DNA of 64,000 nt from Phellopilus nigrolimitatus (GCA_021029095.1 JAJOHG010000046.1:1-64000); one strand, 5' to 3'. Shown: positions 33,553 to 44,626, numbered from the stretch's first letter. Program-made: numbers and translations. The notes: generated from the sequence alone by a model not told the origin.

Positions 33553-36500
33553 ATGGCTTACGTTTTCAAACGAGGTGAGCAGCCACGCATCTGCCTCGTG
33601 CACTGCAGCATTTTTCTGACTATCGTTGTATAGACGGGTATGTCCTCCAACGCGCTCGACGCGTCGATATTACGCGTTTTTCTGACATTTATTGTATCCT
33701 TTTTCCATCTCTAGCCGCAAGGAGCGTGTCGCTTTCGACAAGGTACGTGTTTCGCAACGCGTAATCCTGGGACACATCCTCATCTCTTGTTTAGATCACC
33801 GCCCGCATCGCGAAGCTCTGTTACGGTCTCGACCCAGAGCATGTTGAGCCTATCGAGTGAGTAACTTTCAACTCTCGATACCTCCCATTTTTTAACTTCG
33901 GTCGAACAGAATTACGAAGAAAGTCATTGCGGGTGTATATCAGGGTGTGACAACGGTGGAGCTCGACGTACGTGCAGCCATCCTGGTATAACGCGCTTCT
34001 GTCTAATATGAAGACAAATAGAACCTAGCTGCGGAGACTGCTGCCTACCTCACAACTAAGCACCCCGATTACGCGATCCTAGCCGCGCGCATCGCCATTT
34101 CTAATTTGCACAAGGAGACAAAGAAGAGCTTCTCACAGGTCATTAGTGACCTCTACCACTATGGTACGCGGCGCGTCTCCTACTCATCGACTATAACTAA
34201 TATCATTATAGTGAACCCGAAAAATGGCAAGGCTGCAGGCATGATCTCGGATGAGACTTATGAGATCGTCCGGGACAACGCTGCGATCCTCGACTCCGCA
34301 ATCATCTACGATCGCGATTTTCATTACCAGTACTTCGGCTTCAAGACTCTTGAACGCTCTTATCTGCTCCGAATTGACAATAGGATCGCTGAGAGACCAC
34401 AACACATGCTCATGCGCGTCGCGGTCGGTATTCATGGACGTGACATTGATCGTGCTATCCAGACCTATAACCTCATGTCCGAGCGCTACTTTACCCACGC
34501 AAGCCCGACACTTTTCAACGCGGGCACGCCCCATCCTCAACTAAGCTCGTGCTTCCTTGTTTGCATGAAGGATGACAGTATTGAGGGCATCTACGATACG
34601 CTTAAGCAGTGCGCGATGATCAGTAAAACAGCTGGCGGTATTGGTCTCAGCATTCACTGTATCCGCGCGACTGGGTACGTCACCTGTGCATTATTCTGAG
34701 AGCGTTATTCATGGTCCGTAGGTCATATATTGCGGGTACAAATGGCTACTCCAACGGCATAGTCCCCATGCTTCGTGCATATGATGCAACGGCTCGCTAT
34801 GTCGATCAGGGTGGTAACAAGCGCCCAGGAGCCTTCGCCATCTATATGGAACCCTGGCACGCTGACATCTTCGATTTCCTTGACCTGCGCAAGAATCACG
34901 GAAAGGAAGAGGCCCGTGCTCGCGACCTCTTCTATGCTCTCTGGATTCCAGATCTTTTGTGAGTGTTGATTTAGTTTTGTCCTTCAACCTTGTCTTGACG
35001 CCGTTTCAGTATGAAGCGCGTCGAGGAAGACGGGGAATGGTCGCTGTTCTGTCCCAATGAGGCTCCTAACCTCCATGAAGTTTGGGGAGAGGAGTTCGAG
35101 GAGCTCTTCGTCAAGTATGAGAAAGAAGGTCGTGCAATGAAGACCATCAAAGCTCAGAAACTTTGGTACGCCATTCTCGAGGCGCAAGTCGAAACTGGAG
35201 GGCCGTTCATGGTTTACAAGGACGCTGCTAACCGTATGCCAACCTTTCGCATATTTTCTACTTGCATAATGTCTAACAATAATAATACAGGCAAGTCAAA
35301 TCAGCAGAACCTCGGCACCATCAAGTCTTCTAACCTCTGCACGGAAATTATTGAATATTCTTCCCCGGATGAAACTGCCGTCTGCAACCTAGCCTCCCTT
35401 GCCCTTCCGTCGTTCATCCGCGGCAAAAAGTACGACTTCAAAAAACTTTATGAGGTCGCCAAAGTTGTAACATTTAACCTCAATCGCGTCATCGATGTCA
35501 ACTATTACCCTGTCCCGGAGGCGCGTCGCTCGAACATGCGCCATCGCCCGGTTGGTCTTGGTGTTCAGGGTCTTGCGGACACGTTCATGGCGCTACGTCT
35601 GCCCTTCGACTCTCCAGAAGCCCGTGACCTCAACGTCAAGATCTTCGAGACGATCTATTACGCTGCGCTCGAGGCGAGCAGTGACATTGCCGCCGTTGAC
35701 GGCCCATATGAGACGTGGGTGGGTAGCCCTGCCGAGCAAGGCAAGCTGCAGTTTGACCTTTGGGGCGTTGCACCGAGCGATCTCTGGGACTGGAAGACGC
35801 TCAAGGCGAAAATCGCACAGACTGGTCTAAGGAACTCGCTCCTTGTCGCGCCGATGCCTACTGCATCGACGAGCCAGATCTTAGGCTTCAACGAGTGCTT
35901 CGAGCCCTACACCAGCAACATCTACACACGTCGCGTCCTATCGGGCGAGTTCCAAGTCGTTTGCCCTTGGCTGCTCCGTGAGCTCGTCGACCTTGGTCTA
36001 TGGGACGAACAGATGCGCAACTTGATTATCGCTCACAACGGTTCGGTCCAGGGTATCCAAGGAATTCCCGATGATGTGAAGGCAATTTACAAGACCGTCT
36101 GGGAGATTTCCCAGAAAAAGATCCTAGACATGGCTGCCGACCGTGGCGCGTTCATCTGCCAGAGCCAGAGTCTGAACGTGCACCTCCAGTCACCGTCGAA
36201 CGGTCAACTCACGAGCATGCACTTCTACGGTTGGAAGAAGGGCCTGAAGACGGGCATGTACTATCTCCGCACTCGTCCCGCCGCACAGGCTATCCAGTTC
36301 ACTGTCGATGCTACTGCTGTGAAGGCTGCTGGGAAGCGAGACGTCCCTAACGGCATCACTGAGTTTCCGACATCCGCCAAACCGAAAGTCATCTCTGCAC
36401 CCTCTCCCAGCCGTCTGAACGGTGCGCGTCACTCTGAGCCGCCTGCCTCGCCGACACACTCACATTTCGCCTCACCGTCATCACAGCCAGTCAAGTCTGA

Positions 36501-36660
36501 GGAGCCTGAGCCGCTCTCGCTCGACGGCAGTGCATCGAAGGTCGCCGAGGATCCTGAGTACGCTGCAGCGCTGCAGAGGCAGCGCGATCGCGAGCTTGCG
36601 GAGGCAAAGATGATGTGCTCAATCGAGAACAAGGAGGCGTGCGTGATGTGTTCGGGCTGA
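33553..36660 (+). CDS. RNR1: Ribonucleoside-diphosphate reductase large subunit
   Basis: A multi-exon gene of about 890-900 residues. It begins MAYVFKR (33553-33574), continues through a 4-nt micro-exon (33634-33637) and an exon at 33715-33742, together giving the conserved [12 protein letters not shown]. The ATP-cone follows. Active-site residues are visible: the Cys in [13 protein letters not shown], the NLCTEI loop (Asn, Cys, Glu), the redox Cys in [13 protein letters not shown], the Tyr-Tyr radical pair in [12 protein letters not shown], and a C-terminal CVMC pair that reloads the disulfide. The enzyme makes dNDPs from NDPs with the small subunit in the cytosol. An extended Pro/Ser-rich linker (about 36340-36580) lies before the C-terminal Cys pair. 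Upstream MCB boxes suggest S-phase induction. Confidence 0.97.
33634..33637 (+). other. Four-nucleotide micro-exon ACGG in RNR1
   Basis: The sequence reads TGTATAG-ACGG-GTATGT, with a proper acceptor and donor around only four bases. Without it the frame of [12 protein letters not shown] is lost. With it, exons of 22, 4 and 28 nt sum to exactly 18 codons of the universally conserved N-terminus. Confidence 0.85.
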
Positions 36661-37083
36661 AAATTGCGTATCACGTACCCGGCTTTTTTTTTTTTTTCAA
36701 GTTTCCTTATCGTCCCTTGTTACTCCCCATTCTGTAATCTGTCCAACATCATCCGCTCGGCTTGTTTTGTGCCATTACGACCTGCATTGTTACCCTACTG
36801 GTGTATGAATACATACTGTCCAAATCTTTATTTAGTCGATGCGAGCTGCGAGCTCTTCGACCCTCGATTGCTGTGCACATGGATCAGAAACTGGAAACTG
36901 ATTATGGCAGGTATGGTCTTTTAAACTCGTCTCACAAGCGATCGCCTCGGAGGGTGAGCTGCGCTGTCATTTTCTACCTGAACCACCGTCGACGACAAAA
37001 GAGACAGCGAGCTCGCCGTGTTGGTATAGCATTGTAATTGCGCGTGGATCTCGCCACGTACAGGTCGCGATCGCTTTGTCTTC
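36661..37083. other. Intergenic, 3' region of RNR1
   Basis: Contains a poly-T run (36687-36699) and AT-rich 3' flank. No gene is recognised. Confidence 0.5.
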
Positions 37084-38655
37084 ATGGTGATCTTGCAGAC
37101 GTATCGTCCCCGTATGCTGCACAACGCAGAGTTGGCATCGACGCAGAGAGCTGCATTCGAATGCACTCCAGCGTCGCCTCGCTCAGTCTCCAGCTATTCA
37201 CTAAATACTCTCCCTGTCGAGCTGCTTATCCTCATCTTCACCTTCGGCATCGCGGATAACCCGGACATCGCCCCGGCGCTCTCGCTCGTCAACCGCCAAT
37301 GGCGCGCCATTATGCTCGACCTGCCCTCTCTCTGGCGGCGCCTGCACCTTAGCGACGCCAACTTCAACGCCCAGAGACTCCGCGACAAGGCGGCGCTGTG
37401 GTTCGCTCGCACCAGGGCGCTTCCGCTTGACATCGAGCTCGACACGTGCTGTCGTGATTCCGTGCTGCCGTTGCTGTCGTATATGCTCTTGGGGGTGGAA
37501 CGGTGGAGGGACGTGTCGTACATGCACTCGCGTTTACGCTTTTCGACCGTCAGGGATGGCGAGCAGCCGCGGCTGGAGTCGCTGCTGGTCACGCTAGCTC
37601 CGAAGAAGACAATCACGAGCGATCTGCAGAACACGTCCACTCCGCCGGCGAGCCCAAGGCCATGGTGGGGAGGGGCGGACGTTCCTATGAAGAAGACCTT
37701 CCAGGCGAATGAAGAACGCCTCAAACAAATTTATGTTCTCGGGGTACGCTGCTTGCCTCCTCCCGAGCATGTCGCTGCCTTTGATTCTGTCACAACACTT
37801 GTGCTCATGTCGAGCAGCACCGAGTGCGACTTTCCGATGCACCAGGTCGTCCCATTTCTCTCGGCCTTCCCGGTTCTGAAGGACCTCGAGCTGTCGAACT
37901 TCAATGAGTTGTTCCTCGTGAACGACCCTGAATATCGCCCAGACTGTCCGTCTCTCCGGCCCGCCGTACTTCCCCACCTGCAGCGACTATCGATCCGCGG
38001 GATCTGTTCGTCACGATGTATCCTCTCGCACCTCACGACTCCATCCCTGCGCGTTCTTTCGCTAGTGCACATCAACTCGTCTAGCGTGTATTACGACTTC
38101 CCGCACCCGGGAGAGCCCGGCGACAGCGACGACGAGTCCGGAGACTTCTCGCGCTCGCCGTGGACGGACCACGCCACGGGCATGGGCCTACGCCGCCTCT
38201 TTGCGCGAGCGGCGCCTCCGCTCCGCGAGCTCGTAATGGACTATGCGGACCTCCGCACGAAGGACTTCAGATGGCTGTTCGCGCGCCTGGACCACCTCGA
38301 GCTGTTTCACATTGTCGCGTCGGACATGTCTGACAAAGTCCTGCATGCACTGGAGGTTGATTCCGATGTCGTCGTTGCTGGCAGTGCAGAGGGGAGCGAG
38401 GCCGGCGCCCAGCGCCCGGCCATTCTACCACGTCTTACGTGCCTCAAGCTCGCGAAATGCCAGAAGCTTACTGGAGATGCCGTCGTCCGTATGGTCTCGT
38501 CCCGCGTGCGGGCAGCAGAAAGCGGACGCGTCGCTGCATTCACCGAGTTGATTACAACTGAGTGTCTGCAGGTCACGGAGCGCGACCACCAGGAGCTTCA
38601 GGCGATATTCCCTCCCGAAGGCCGACTGGAGTATGCTCCCGGTTTTGAAGACTAG
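37084..38655 (+). CDS. F-box and leucine-rich-repeat protein
   Basis: A single-exon frame of 523 residues. An F-box-like motif lies at about residues 40-85: NTLPVELLILIFTFGIADNP, then ALSLVNRQWRAIMLDLPSLW. Leucine-rich segments follow (TTLVLMSSSTECDF, FPVLKDLELSNFNE, LPHLQRLSIRGICS, LARLDHLELFHIV, LTCLKLAKCQKLTG). The F-box would bind Skp1 and recruit an SCF ubiquitin ligase; the LRR part would choose a substrate, unknown here. A linker with an acidic run lies near residues 335-350. The start could also be ATG 37114. Confidence 0.85.
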   Translation: MVILQTYRPRMLHNAELASTQRAAFECTPASPRSVSSYSLNTLPVELLILIFTFGIADNPDIAPALSLVNRQWRAIMLDLPSLWRRLHLSDANFNAQRLRDKAALWFARTRALPLDIELDTCCRDSVLPLLSYMLLGVERWRDVSYMHSRLRFSTVRDGEQPRLESLLVTLAPKKTITSDLQNTSTPPASPRPWWGGADVPMKKTFQANEERLKQIYVLGVRCLPPPEHVAAFDSVTTLVLMSSSTECDFPMHQVVPFLSAFPVLKDLELSNFNELFLVNDPEYRPDCPSLRPAVLPHLQRLSIRGICSSRCILSHLTTPSLRVLSLVHINSSSVYYDFPHPGEPGDSDDESGDFSRSPWTDHATGMGLRRLFARAAPPLRELVMDYADLRTKDFRWLFARLDHLELFHIVASDMSDKVLHALEVDSDVVVAGSAEGSEAGAQRPAILPRLTCLKLAKCQKLTGDAVVRMVSSRVRAAESGRVAAFTELITTECLQVTERDHQELQAIFPPEGRLEYAPGFED

Positions 38656-38840
38656 GCAGTATTCCACGCAACTGCTCACGCCTGCGACGAACTACTTATT
38701 CAATTTGATTGATGTATCCAATGGACGGTTCCCTGTATCCTATGCTTTGATCGCACTGTTGTATCTACATAACATTGAGTCCCTATTCCCTGTTGTACAA
38801 ATACTTAAAAGTTTGTTATGTGAATAAACGTTTCAAACCA

Positions 38841-40487
38841 CTACGACAACTCATCGACGACATATTGATTTAGATATACATTATTACACGACATGATCTC
38901 CACCCCACGGCTCTCGCAGAACTCCCGTGTCTTCGGAAGATCGAGAGTAGACACCGCGAAGCCATTGCTCCCGACCGCAGGGTCCACCTCACCCGTGGTA
39001 AGTAAGATCCGTCGCAGATGCGGCAGCGCGCCCGCGGCTAGCGTCGCGTGCAGCCGCCGGTCCTGCGTGCGCCAGTTCACCGCGCTGTACGTGTAGTGCA
39101 TGTGCAGCTCCTCGAGCGCCGCAGGGAGCACAAGCGGAAGCACACCTGGCCCCGCCCCACCGGCGCGCAGCTTGTGCAGACGCACGCGCCGCAACGCGTG
39201 TGCGCGCGAGAGCACAGCTTGCAGGTCCGTATCATGTGCGGCGGTGACGGCCGCACTGCTCGTGTCAAGGTAAAATAGCTTGATCGCGAGGAAGGAAAGG
39301 CAGGGAAGGAGTGGCGAAAGCGCTTCGATCAGGTGGGATGCGTCGACGCGGGCGTCATTTGGGACAAATGGCGGGAGCGGTCGCGAAAAGGTGATATTTA
39401 GGTCGAGGTTCTCGAGGCAATACGACCCGCGGGGTCGGAAGAACCACGAGAGGTACTTGGGCGGGACAGTCAGATAGCCGTCTCGAAAGTGTAATGTTTT
39501 AAGGCGAGACGGGGGCGTTAGTTCTAAGATATTTTCAGGCATTAGATGTTCGTCTATTTCCCTCTTTACGCGAGAGCAGGTCCAGTTACAGACAGAAAGG
39601 AAGCGCAGATTGTGTAGTTTTGAAACGGCTTCACATAGATGAGGTAGATACTGACAGTGGTCACGCGAAGACATAAGCCACAGACCTTCGAGAGATTCCA
39701 AAGTGCCGATAGCCTGAAGAACAAGATCAAGTCCGCTCAGTTCCGCGAAATGCGCAGACTCGATGCGCAGAGACAGAAACCGGAGGTTCGTGAGCCGAGA
39801 CAGGACAGACGCAAGCGTGCCCCAGTGTTCCTTCGCCACAGAGACCTCGTGGAAGAACGTGCAAACGAAGGACTTGCCGATCTTGTAGGCAAACTCGCGG
39901 ACGCCAGTGCCACACGCCGGACTGCGCGCGAAGTCTCTCAGCGAGTCCCAGCTCCGGAGGACGACGCGCCGTCGAAGAACCCGTTGGACAGGCGCCGTCC
40001 ATGAGCGATGTACGAGGCACATGTCCTTCAAGTTAGCCGGTTGAATCTGCGGGATGGCGGGCGCTTCTGAGACGTTCGGTGTGGCGTCCGCTTCGTGACT
40101 GAAGTGACTCATTTCCTCTATTATCTTGTGGATTACGAGGTCGAAAACGACAGACGGCATGCCGACAGGCTCTGGATATCCTATTTGACCGACGCGATTG
40201 CGGTTTCCACCCAAGGTGCGCCTATAGTCGGAGATGCGCATATCGACATCTGTTGAGCTCTTGAGACTTACATCTGCCGGGCAGAAAGATGGGTCGAGGA
40301 GAACATCTAAAAGTAAGTTGAAGTGGTGTCTCGTGAGACCATGCTGAAGCGGCAACTGAGCCAGAAGGGCGTCCGAGTGAGAACTAAAAGGCACCAAGAG
40401 ATTTGTCTGTGGCTCATAGACCTTATTTCCCTCGATCGCCTTTTCGACCATCGAGTCGACAGAGGGATATATCAAGAGTTGAGGCAA
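38841..40487 (-). CDS. F-box/LRR-like protein, paralogue of the 21.8 kb gene
   Basis: A single exon of 548 residues from ATG 40487. It shares the family layout: SHSDALLAQLPLQHGLTRHH near the start, ISDYRRTLGG, then LKDMCLVHRSWTAPVQRVLR, and leucine-rich segments (NLRFLSLRIESA, LESLEGLWLMSS, HNLRFLSVCNWT, LSFLAIKLFYLD, LEELHMHYTYS). It is more diverged from the gene at 21804-23381 than that gene is from the pseudogene. Convergent with the F-box gene at 37084-38655. Probably a substrate receptor, target unknown. Confidence 0.78.
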   Translation of the reverse strand: MPQLLIYPSVDSMVEKAIEGNKVYEPQTNLLVPFSSHSDALLAQLPLQHGLTRHHFNLLLDVLLDPSFCPADVSLKSSTDVDMRISDYRRTLGGNRNRVGQIGYPEPVGMPSVVFDLVIHKIIEEMSHFSHEADATPNVSEAPAIPQIQPANLKDMCLVHRSWTAPVQRVLRRRVVLRSWDSLRDFARSPACGTGVREFAYKIGKSFVCTFFHEVSVAKEHWGTLASVLSRLTNLRFLSLRIESAHFAELSGLDLVLQAIGTLESLEGLWLMSSRDHCQYLPHLCEAVSKLHNLRFLSVCNWTCSRVKREIDEHLMPENILELTPPSRLKTLHFRDGYLTVPPKYLSWFFRPRGSYCLENLDLNITFSRPLPPFVPNDARVDASHLIEALSPLLPCLSFLAIKLFYLDTSSAAVTAAHDTDLQAVLSRAHALRRVRLHKLRAGGAGPGVLPLVLPAALEELHMHYTYSAVNWRTQDRRLHATLAAGALPHLRRILLTTGEVDPAVGSNGFAVSTLDLPKTREFCESRGVEIMSCNNVYLNQYVVDELS

Positions 40488-40831
40488 GAGATCAGACTGG
40501 TCAATATAAGCATCTTGAATGTGGCGCTTGGCAATCCAGACCTAATAACATCTTTGCATTTTATTTAGTCTATGATCAGTTTGGAAACTTTGCGGCAGAT
40601 ATCGCCTTTATGTAACTTACTAAGCAATTGCCTTTTCCGTCACGTTCAGTGGCTTGTCGGTTCTGTCGAGTGACTATTCAATCGTTCTCTGCTGCTACGT
40701 CGTATAGACGCATCTACCCATGTCCGCGGAGGATATCTTCTTCTTAATCGGTCCATCGTGCACTTGGAGTCCGAAGTAAGGTCGGAGACATATGTACTCC
40801 AAACACGCAAATCTACGACGTCTCGTGCGAG

Positions 40832-40925
40832 TCTGCCAGAGTAGAAGCTGGGAACGGACAGCGCTAATCTCTCAAACAACAGGATGAATTCTCACTGGAG
40901 CCACAACCGATGATGATGCGTCGCT
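40832..40925. repeat. Direct repeat, copy 1
   Basis: About 94 bp from TCTGCCAGAGTAGAA to GATGATGCGTCGCT. It matches 41164-41262 in the same orientation with several substitutions. Both copies include CTCAAACAACAGGA and a CTGGAG core. Function unknown. Confidence 0.75.
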
Positions 40926-41163
40926 GATGAAAAGGCTCGATAGAAAAGGCTGGAGCTAGCGCGCATTTTTGTCGTACAAGTATGTTGTAGTCCGTCATGG
41001 AAATCGCCCACCTTACCTGGTCCTACCATGAGGGCTCAAAGCGATCGATCGCCTTAAAGCACTATGGACTAATTTGCATAACTGTACTGTACGCGAGAGA
41101 CCTCCGGAAAGGAATGGCCTAGGTTGGTATGGTATATCCTCGTGTAGCTACGAAACTCCAACA

Positions 41164-41262
41164 TCTGCCGGAGTAGAATGTAACAAGAAATGGACGGCGC
41201 TAATTCCCTCAAACAACAGGACGGATTCTCTCTGGAGTCATGGCCGATGGTGATGCGTCGCT
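41164..41262. repeat. Direct repeat, copy 2
   Basis: Second copy of the 40832-40925 repeat, from TCTGCCGGAGTAGAA to GTGATGCGTCGCT. Copies start 332 bp apart. Confidence 0.75.
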
Positions 41263-42044
41263 AGGGTTAGTTAGTTACGAGCCGACATTCACATTCACAC
41301 GAAGTTCAAAATTATTCCTTCATTTGCTTATGATATCCAAAGCGCTTCTACAGACACGGAAAGGAAAGACGAACAAATGACACGTCCATTTACTGGATCT
41401 TGACTGAACGCCATTTCTTTGGCTATTGCTCAACACAACTCTGCCCGTCGAAAGACCCTCTCCTGTTTTGTTCTGCTTTTCGTTGCTGGTTCGCCTAACT
41501 GTCAGTGTATCTTTACCTCTTGTCCCCTCAATACTTGCTCGACCTTCTGCCATCAACGGTTCTCGAAGGACTACGGCCACACTAGGCTGCAAGAGTTATC
41601 TGACTTTTTGACGGGAAGGAAATTCCAAAACGCTAGCTAGCTCGTGCAGCCAAGCGGGGCTTACGTGTATAGGAAAATCGTCCTAGCTGCATTGAAGATG
41701 TTTACGAGGCTCTTAGTGGTTCCCACGATGGTTACGTCCTGCCTAGTGAGACCTATCTCGCTCTCGACCTTCTCAAAGCTTACAAGGATCGTGAAACTGA
41801 CAATTACGATTTCCCTTGCGCAGGCTCACAGGTGGCATACACTCGCTGCCAGTAACCGCTCAATTTGCTTCGATAATATACATTCAGATCCCCGCAACCA
41901 GTAAACAAAACGTAAAAAGAACTCGATTATATGACTGGGTATCGGTGTTTGCCCTGTATTGCGCAGTCGTGAGTACCGGGGCAGTTCGAGACATGGTACG
42001 CATACTGACATCCGTTAAATATGCCAGCTTCGCCGACCGGTCAC

Positions 42045-42355
42045 TCAGAAATCCATTAGCTTTTTGAGATCGGTGTCCTCCTCGCGACGGAAATCCATGA
42101 GCTTTTTAAGGTCTTCATCCTCCTCGCGGCGGAAATCCATCAACTTCTTCAGGTCTTCCTCTTCCTCACGACGGAAATCCATCAACTTCTTGAGGTCGGC
42201 GTCCTCATCGCGTTTGGATACTACAAGTTACGATGTTTAGCGAAGGCTATCCCTTTGTCTGCCAATAGTTGGGACTCACCAGACGAACGGATTGCCAAAG
42301 CATTCGACGCCACGACGAGCGCCAGGGAAGTGAAGACAATGCTGAAGAAACGCAT
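42045..42355 (-). CDS. Secreted repeat-peptide precursor with Kex2 sites (putative RiPP precursor)
   Basis: Two exons, 42280-42355 and 42045-42220, join in phase to give 83 residues. It begins MRFFSIVFTSLALVVASNAL, a clear signal peptide, with AIRSSVSKR after it. Four repeats follow: DEDADLKKLMDF, EEEEDLKKLMDF, EEDEDLKKLMDF and EEDTDLKKLMDF. The first is preceded by KR and each of the others by RR. These dibasic pairs are the sites cut by Kex2 in the Golgi, so four 12-residue peptides should be released. The design is that of Kex2-processed repeat proteins, a group that includes dikaritin RiPP precursors. Two UstYa-type genes lie 2-5 kb away. A TATAAG box sits 63 bp upstream of the start (42418-42423). 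No Tyr or Trp is in the repeats, so any cross-link would differ from ustiloxin; an unmodified secreted peptide is the alternative. Confidence 0.85.
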
Positions 42356-42946
42356 GTTCGTGTTTTGTGTGAATGGGGGGAGGGGCGTGTCTGAGACTAA
42401 GCACCAAAAAGTGACCTCTTATACTCGAAGACACGTGAAACAAATACATTTCTAATTCAATACAAGAGTGTCGATTGTCAGATTCAGGGATTTGCAGTGC
42501 AGGCGCCCAGCCATGCCGAATGTGTATGCCTGCGCGCTGTGAAGTCGTTTTCCAGATTCTTTGATTGAATATCCCTGTTTCCGCCGATCAAGTTTGGCGA
42601 GATGGAAGCTACTATGATCATCATCTGGAACACTGACCCTAACAATGCTCCCGCGCAATGTTGTCTCACCGCTCAAGAAGCCTTGACAGGCGTTTCATTC
42701 TGTTGCTTTTCTTAAGTTTCTATATCTACATCTGATAGGGGCCTCGAACGCGATCATTGATTTCCATATCGCACACGCCCCAGTCTTCGTTTGTGTTTGA
42801 TCGAAATCGAGCGAGTCAGTACAATCCGCATCCTAACTTTCTTCTTATCTCCCTCTTTGGTCTCATTGCGACCTCTGCATTGTCTTCTTTGCTACGTGCC
42901 TAGCATCACGAACAGTAGTTTGAGTACTATGATGAACAATTGACGT
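42356..42946. promoter_or_regulatory. Promoter of the repeat-peptide gene
   Basis: The minus-strand TATAAG (42418-42423) with a spacing of 63 bp to the start codon is the only clear element. The remaining sequence up to the S33 gene stop shows no gene. Confidence 0.5.
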
Positions 42947-43919
42947 CTACTCTTCACGAAGGAACGAGCCCACAACTTCGATATACCTTTCTCGTTCTTC
43001 CCAATGAGGCATGTGGCTCGACTCCGCAAACTTAACCCATTTGATTTTCTCGATGCCGTGGAAGTACGGCGAGCATACCTCATCCGCCATGAAGTCGTAT
43101 CGTCCGTTGATGAGCAGCGTGGGTACACGGATGAGATGAATCTTGTCCCTAATATCCCAGTCATTTTCTAATCCATTCTTCCTCCTGTAAAATATGAGCT
43201 TCGTGAAACTAGCTCGAAACTGTCAGCGAGAAGGTGGAAGGAACTTACAATGCTCTATAGACGACTCCGCCCTCTAGATCTGCTTGCTTTAGCGAATACA
43301 TGACTTTTTCGGGGAAAGGCCGAGTACGACACGCGAAGGTCTGGTAGAACACGAGCATCGCCTGCTTGTACTCCGGCGCATCTGTCGTGCCTGCCTGTTC
43401 GTGTCTGCGGATTTTCTCCTGCACATCCTCAGGCAGCGTCTTGCGAAGCCGCGCATTCGCCTCGTTGCGAAGCTTGGCAGCTGCGAGCACGTCTGCGAGC
43501 ACGAGACGCTTCAGCCCACGCGGCTGGCGGCGGACGATGAATTCGGCAGCAAGGGTGCCTCCCCATGAGTGCCCGAGCAGATCGAACGACTCGGAAATTT
43601 TGAAGTGGGCGAGTAGATTCTCGAGTTCCAAGACGAAGAGCTCGATCGTCCAGAAGGACTCATCCTTTGAAAGGAGGTCGGGGTGTGCGGAGCGCGCTGT
43701 CCCAAGCTGGTCGTAGAGAATGACAGGCGTCGATGGATTGAGAGATGAGAGATCGGCTAGAGGAAGCATGTAATCGTGCGAAGTGCCGGGTCCCCCATGC
43801 AGGACGACGAGCGGGCGGTGGCCTGAGGAGAGATCTCCTACGACTTTGTACCAGGTAGAGTATGTCTTGCCCTGGACTTCAAAGGGGATTTTTCCTTCAG
43901 CAGTTTTCACTGACGACAT
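42947..43919 (-). CDS. S33-family alpha/beta hydrolase, proline-iminopeptidase-like (copy 1)
   Basis: Two main exons, from ATG 43919 (MSSVKTAEGKIPFEVQGKTY) to the stop at 42947, giving about 305 residues. The oxyanion motif HGGPGTSHDYM and nucleophile elbow LLGHSWGGTLAAEF mark an S33 prolyl aminopeptidase / amidase. The third-triad region is seen in INGRYDFM and SSHMPHWEERERYIEVV. Such enzymes remove N-terminal proline or hydrolyse small amides and lactones. Here it lies between the repeat-peptide gene and a UstYa gene on the same strand, so a peptide-trimming job in the cluster is plausible but not shown. No signal peptide. A close paralogue with matching upstream DNA is at 56161-57130. Confidence 0.88.
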
Positions 43920-44626
43920 CGATATCGCAGATGGATGGAAATGGTAAAGATACTGCAGGGATGCGTAGTTTAAAGTAGCACGAATTTGACAGCTTGATTC
44001 GCTATCAACGCAGCATACAGAAGAGAACTCCTGAGCCGTTGCTAACAATAGGCAGCGGCTCTTCTTTGGCCTGCGAGTCGTGCGATCAAAAAGATCCTGC
44101 TACATTCTGCCGGATCATAAGTTCTGTGATTAGAGTAAAACCTGAGACGACACAGTTACATTGCCAATACAATATGCTTACCTTCTATCTTTCCGTGTAA
44201 TGTTGGAACTTCGTATTCAGCAAAGAGGAAGGTCCGGCTGTTGCCGAAAAAGTGCTGAGAACGCGACCGGCAAATATCGCGTCTACCTCCACCACTCGTT
44301 TACTATCTACTGGTGGATTGTCAATCTGGATGCTGTGTCGTTGTTTCTCTTAAAATCCCAGATCTGAGATTATAATAATGGCGCAGCACCGACCACATGT
44401 ACACCGCGCATGCACAGGTCGGCATTTACCCATCTCCGCTTCTGCCCATCTCCGCTTGTGGCTCCAATTCATCCGACTCGTGTAGAACTCGATATTTATC
44501 ACCCTCGTTGTCTTTCGTATCACTGCTTGAAATGATGCCGGGTTCTGATGGATGCTCATGCGTGCTTCCGCGCTTCTAGTATGGATTCGCATAGTTCTGC
44601 ATACTGAGGGAAGATTCCTTTGGTGT
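43920..44626. other. Upstream region of the S33 gene
   Basis: Includes sequence duplicated at 57180-57490: ATTCTGCCGGATCATAA, CAATACAATATGCTTAC and GGCTGTTGCCGAAAA lie in the same order. This shows the promoter was copied together with the hydrolase gene. No gene is recognised. Confidence 0.7.

Larger units (their letters stand above)
40488..42044. other. Long intergenic region left of the RiPP-like cluster
   Basis: No gene is supported across about 1.5 kb. It contains the diverged direct repeat listed separately, and otherwise unremarkable AT-balanced sequence. Confidence 0.5.

Noticed and set aside
42045..42220. Four 42 bp repeats as a simple minisatellite
   Set aside because: The unit is a multiple of three, lies in frame behind a signal peptide and intron, keeps dibasic sites, and varies mainly in the first four residues, so coding function is the better reading.
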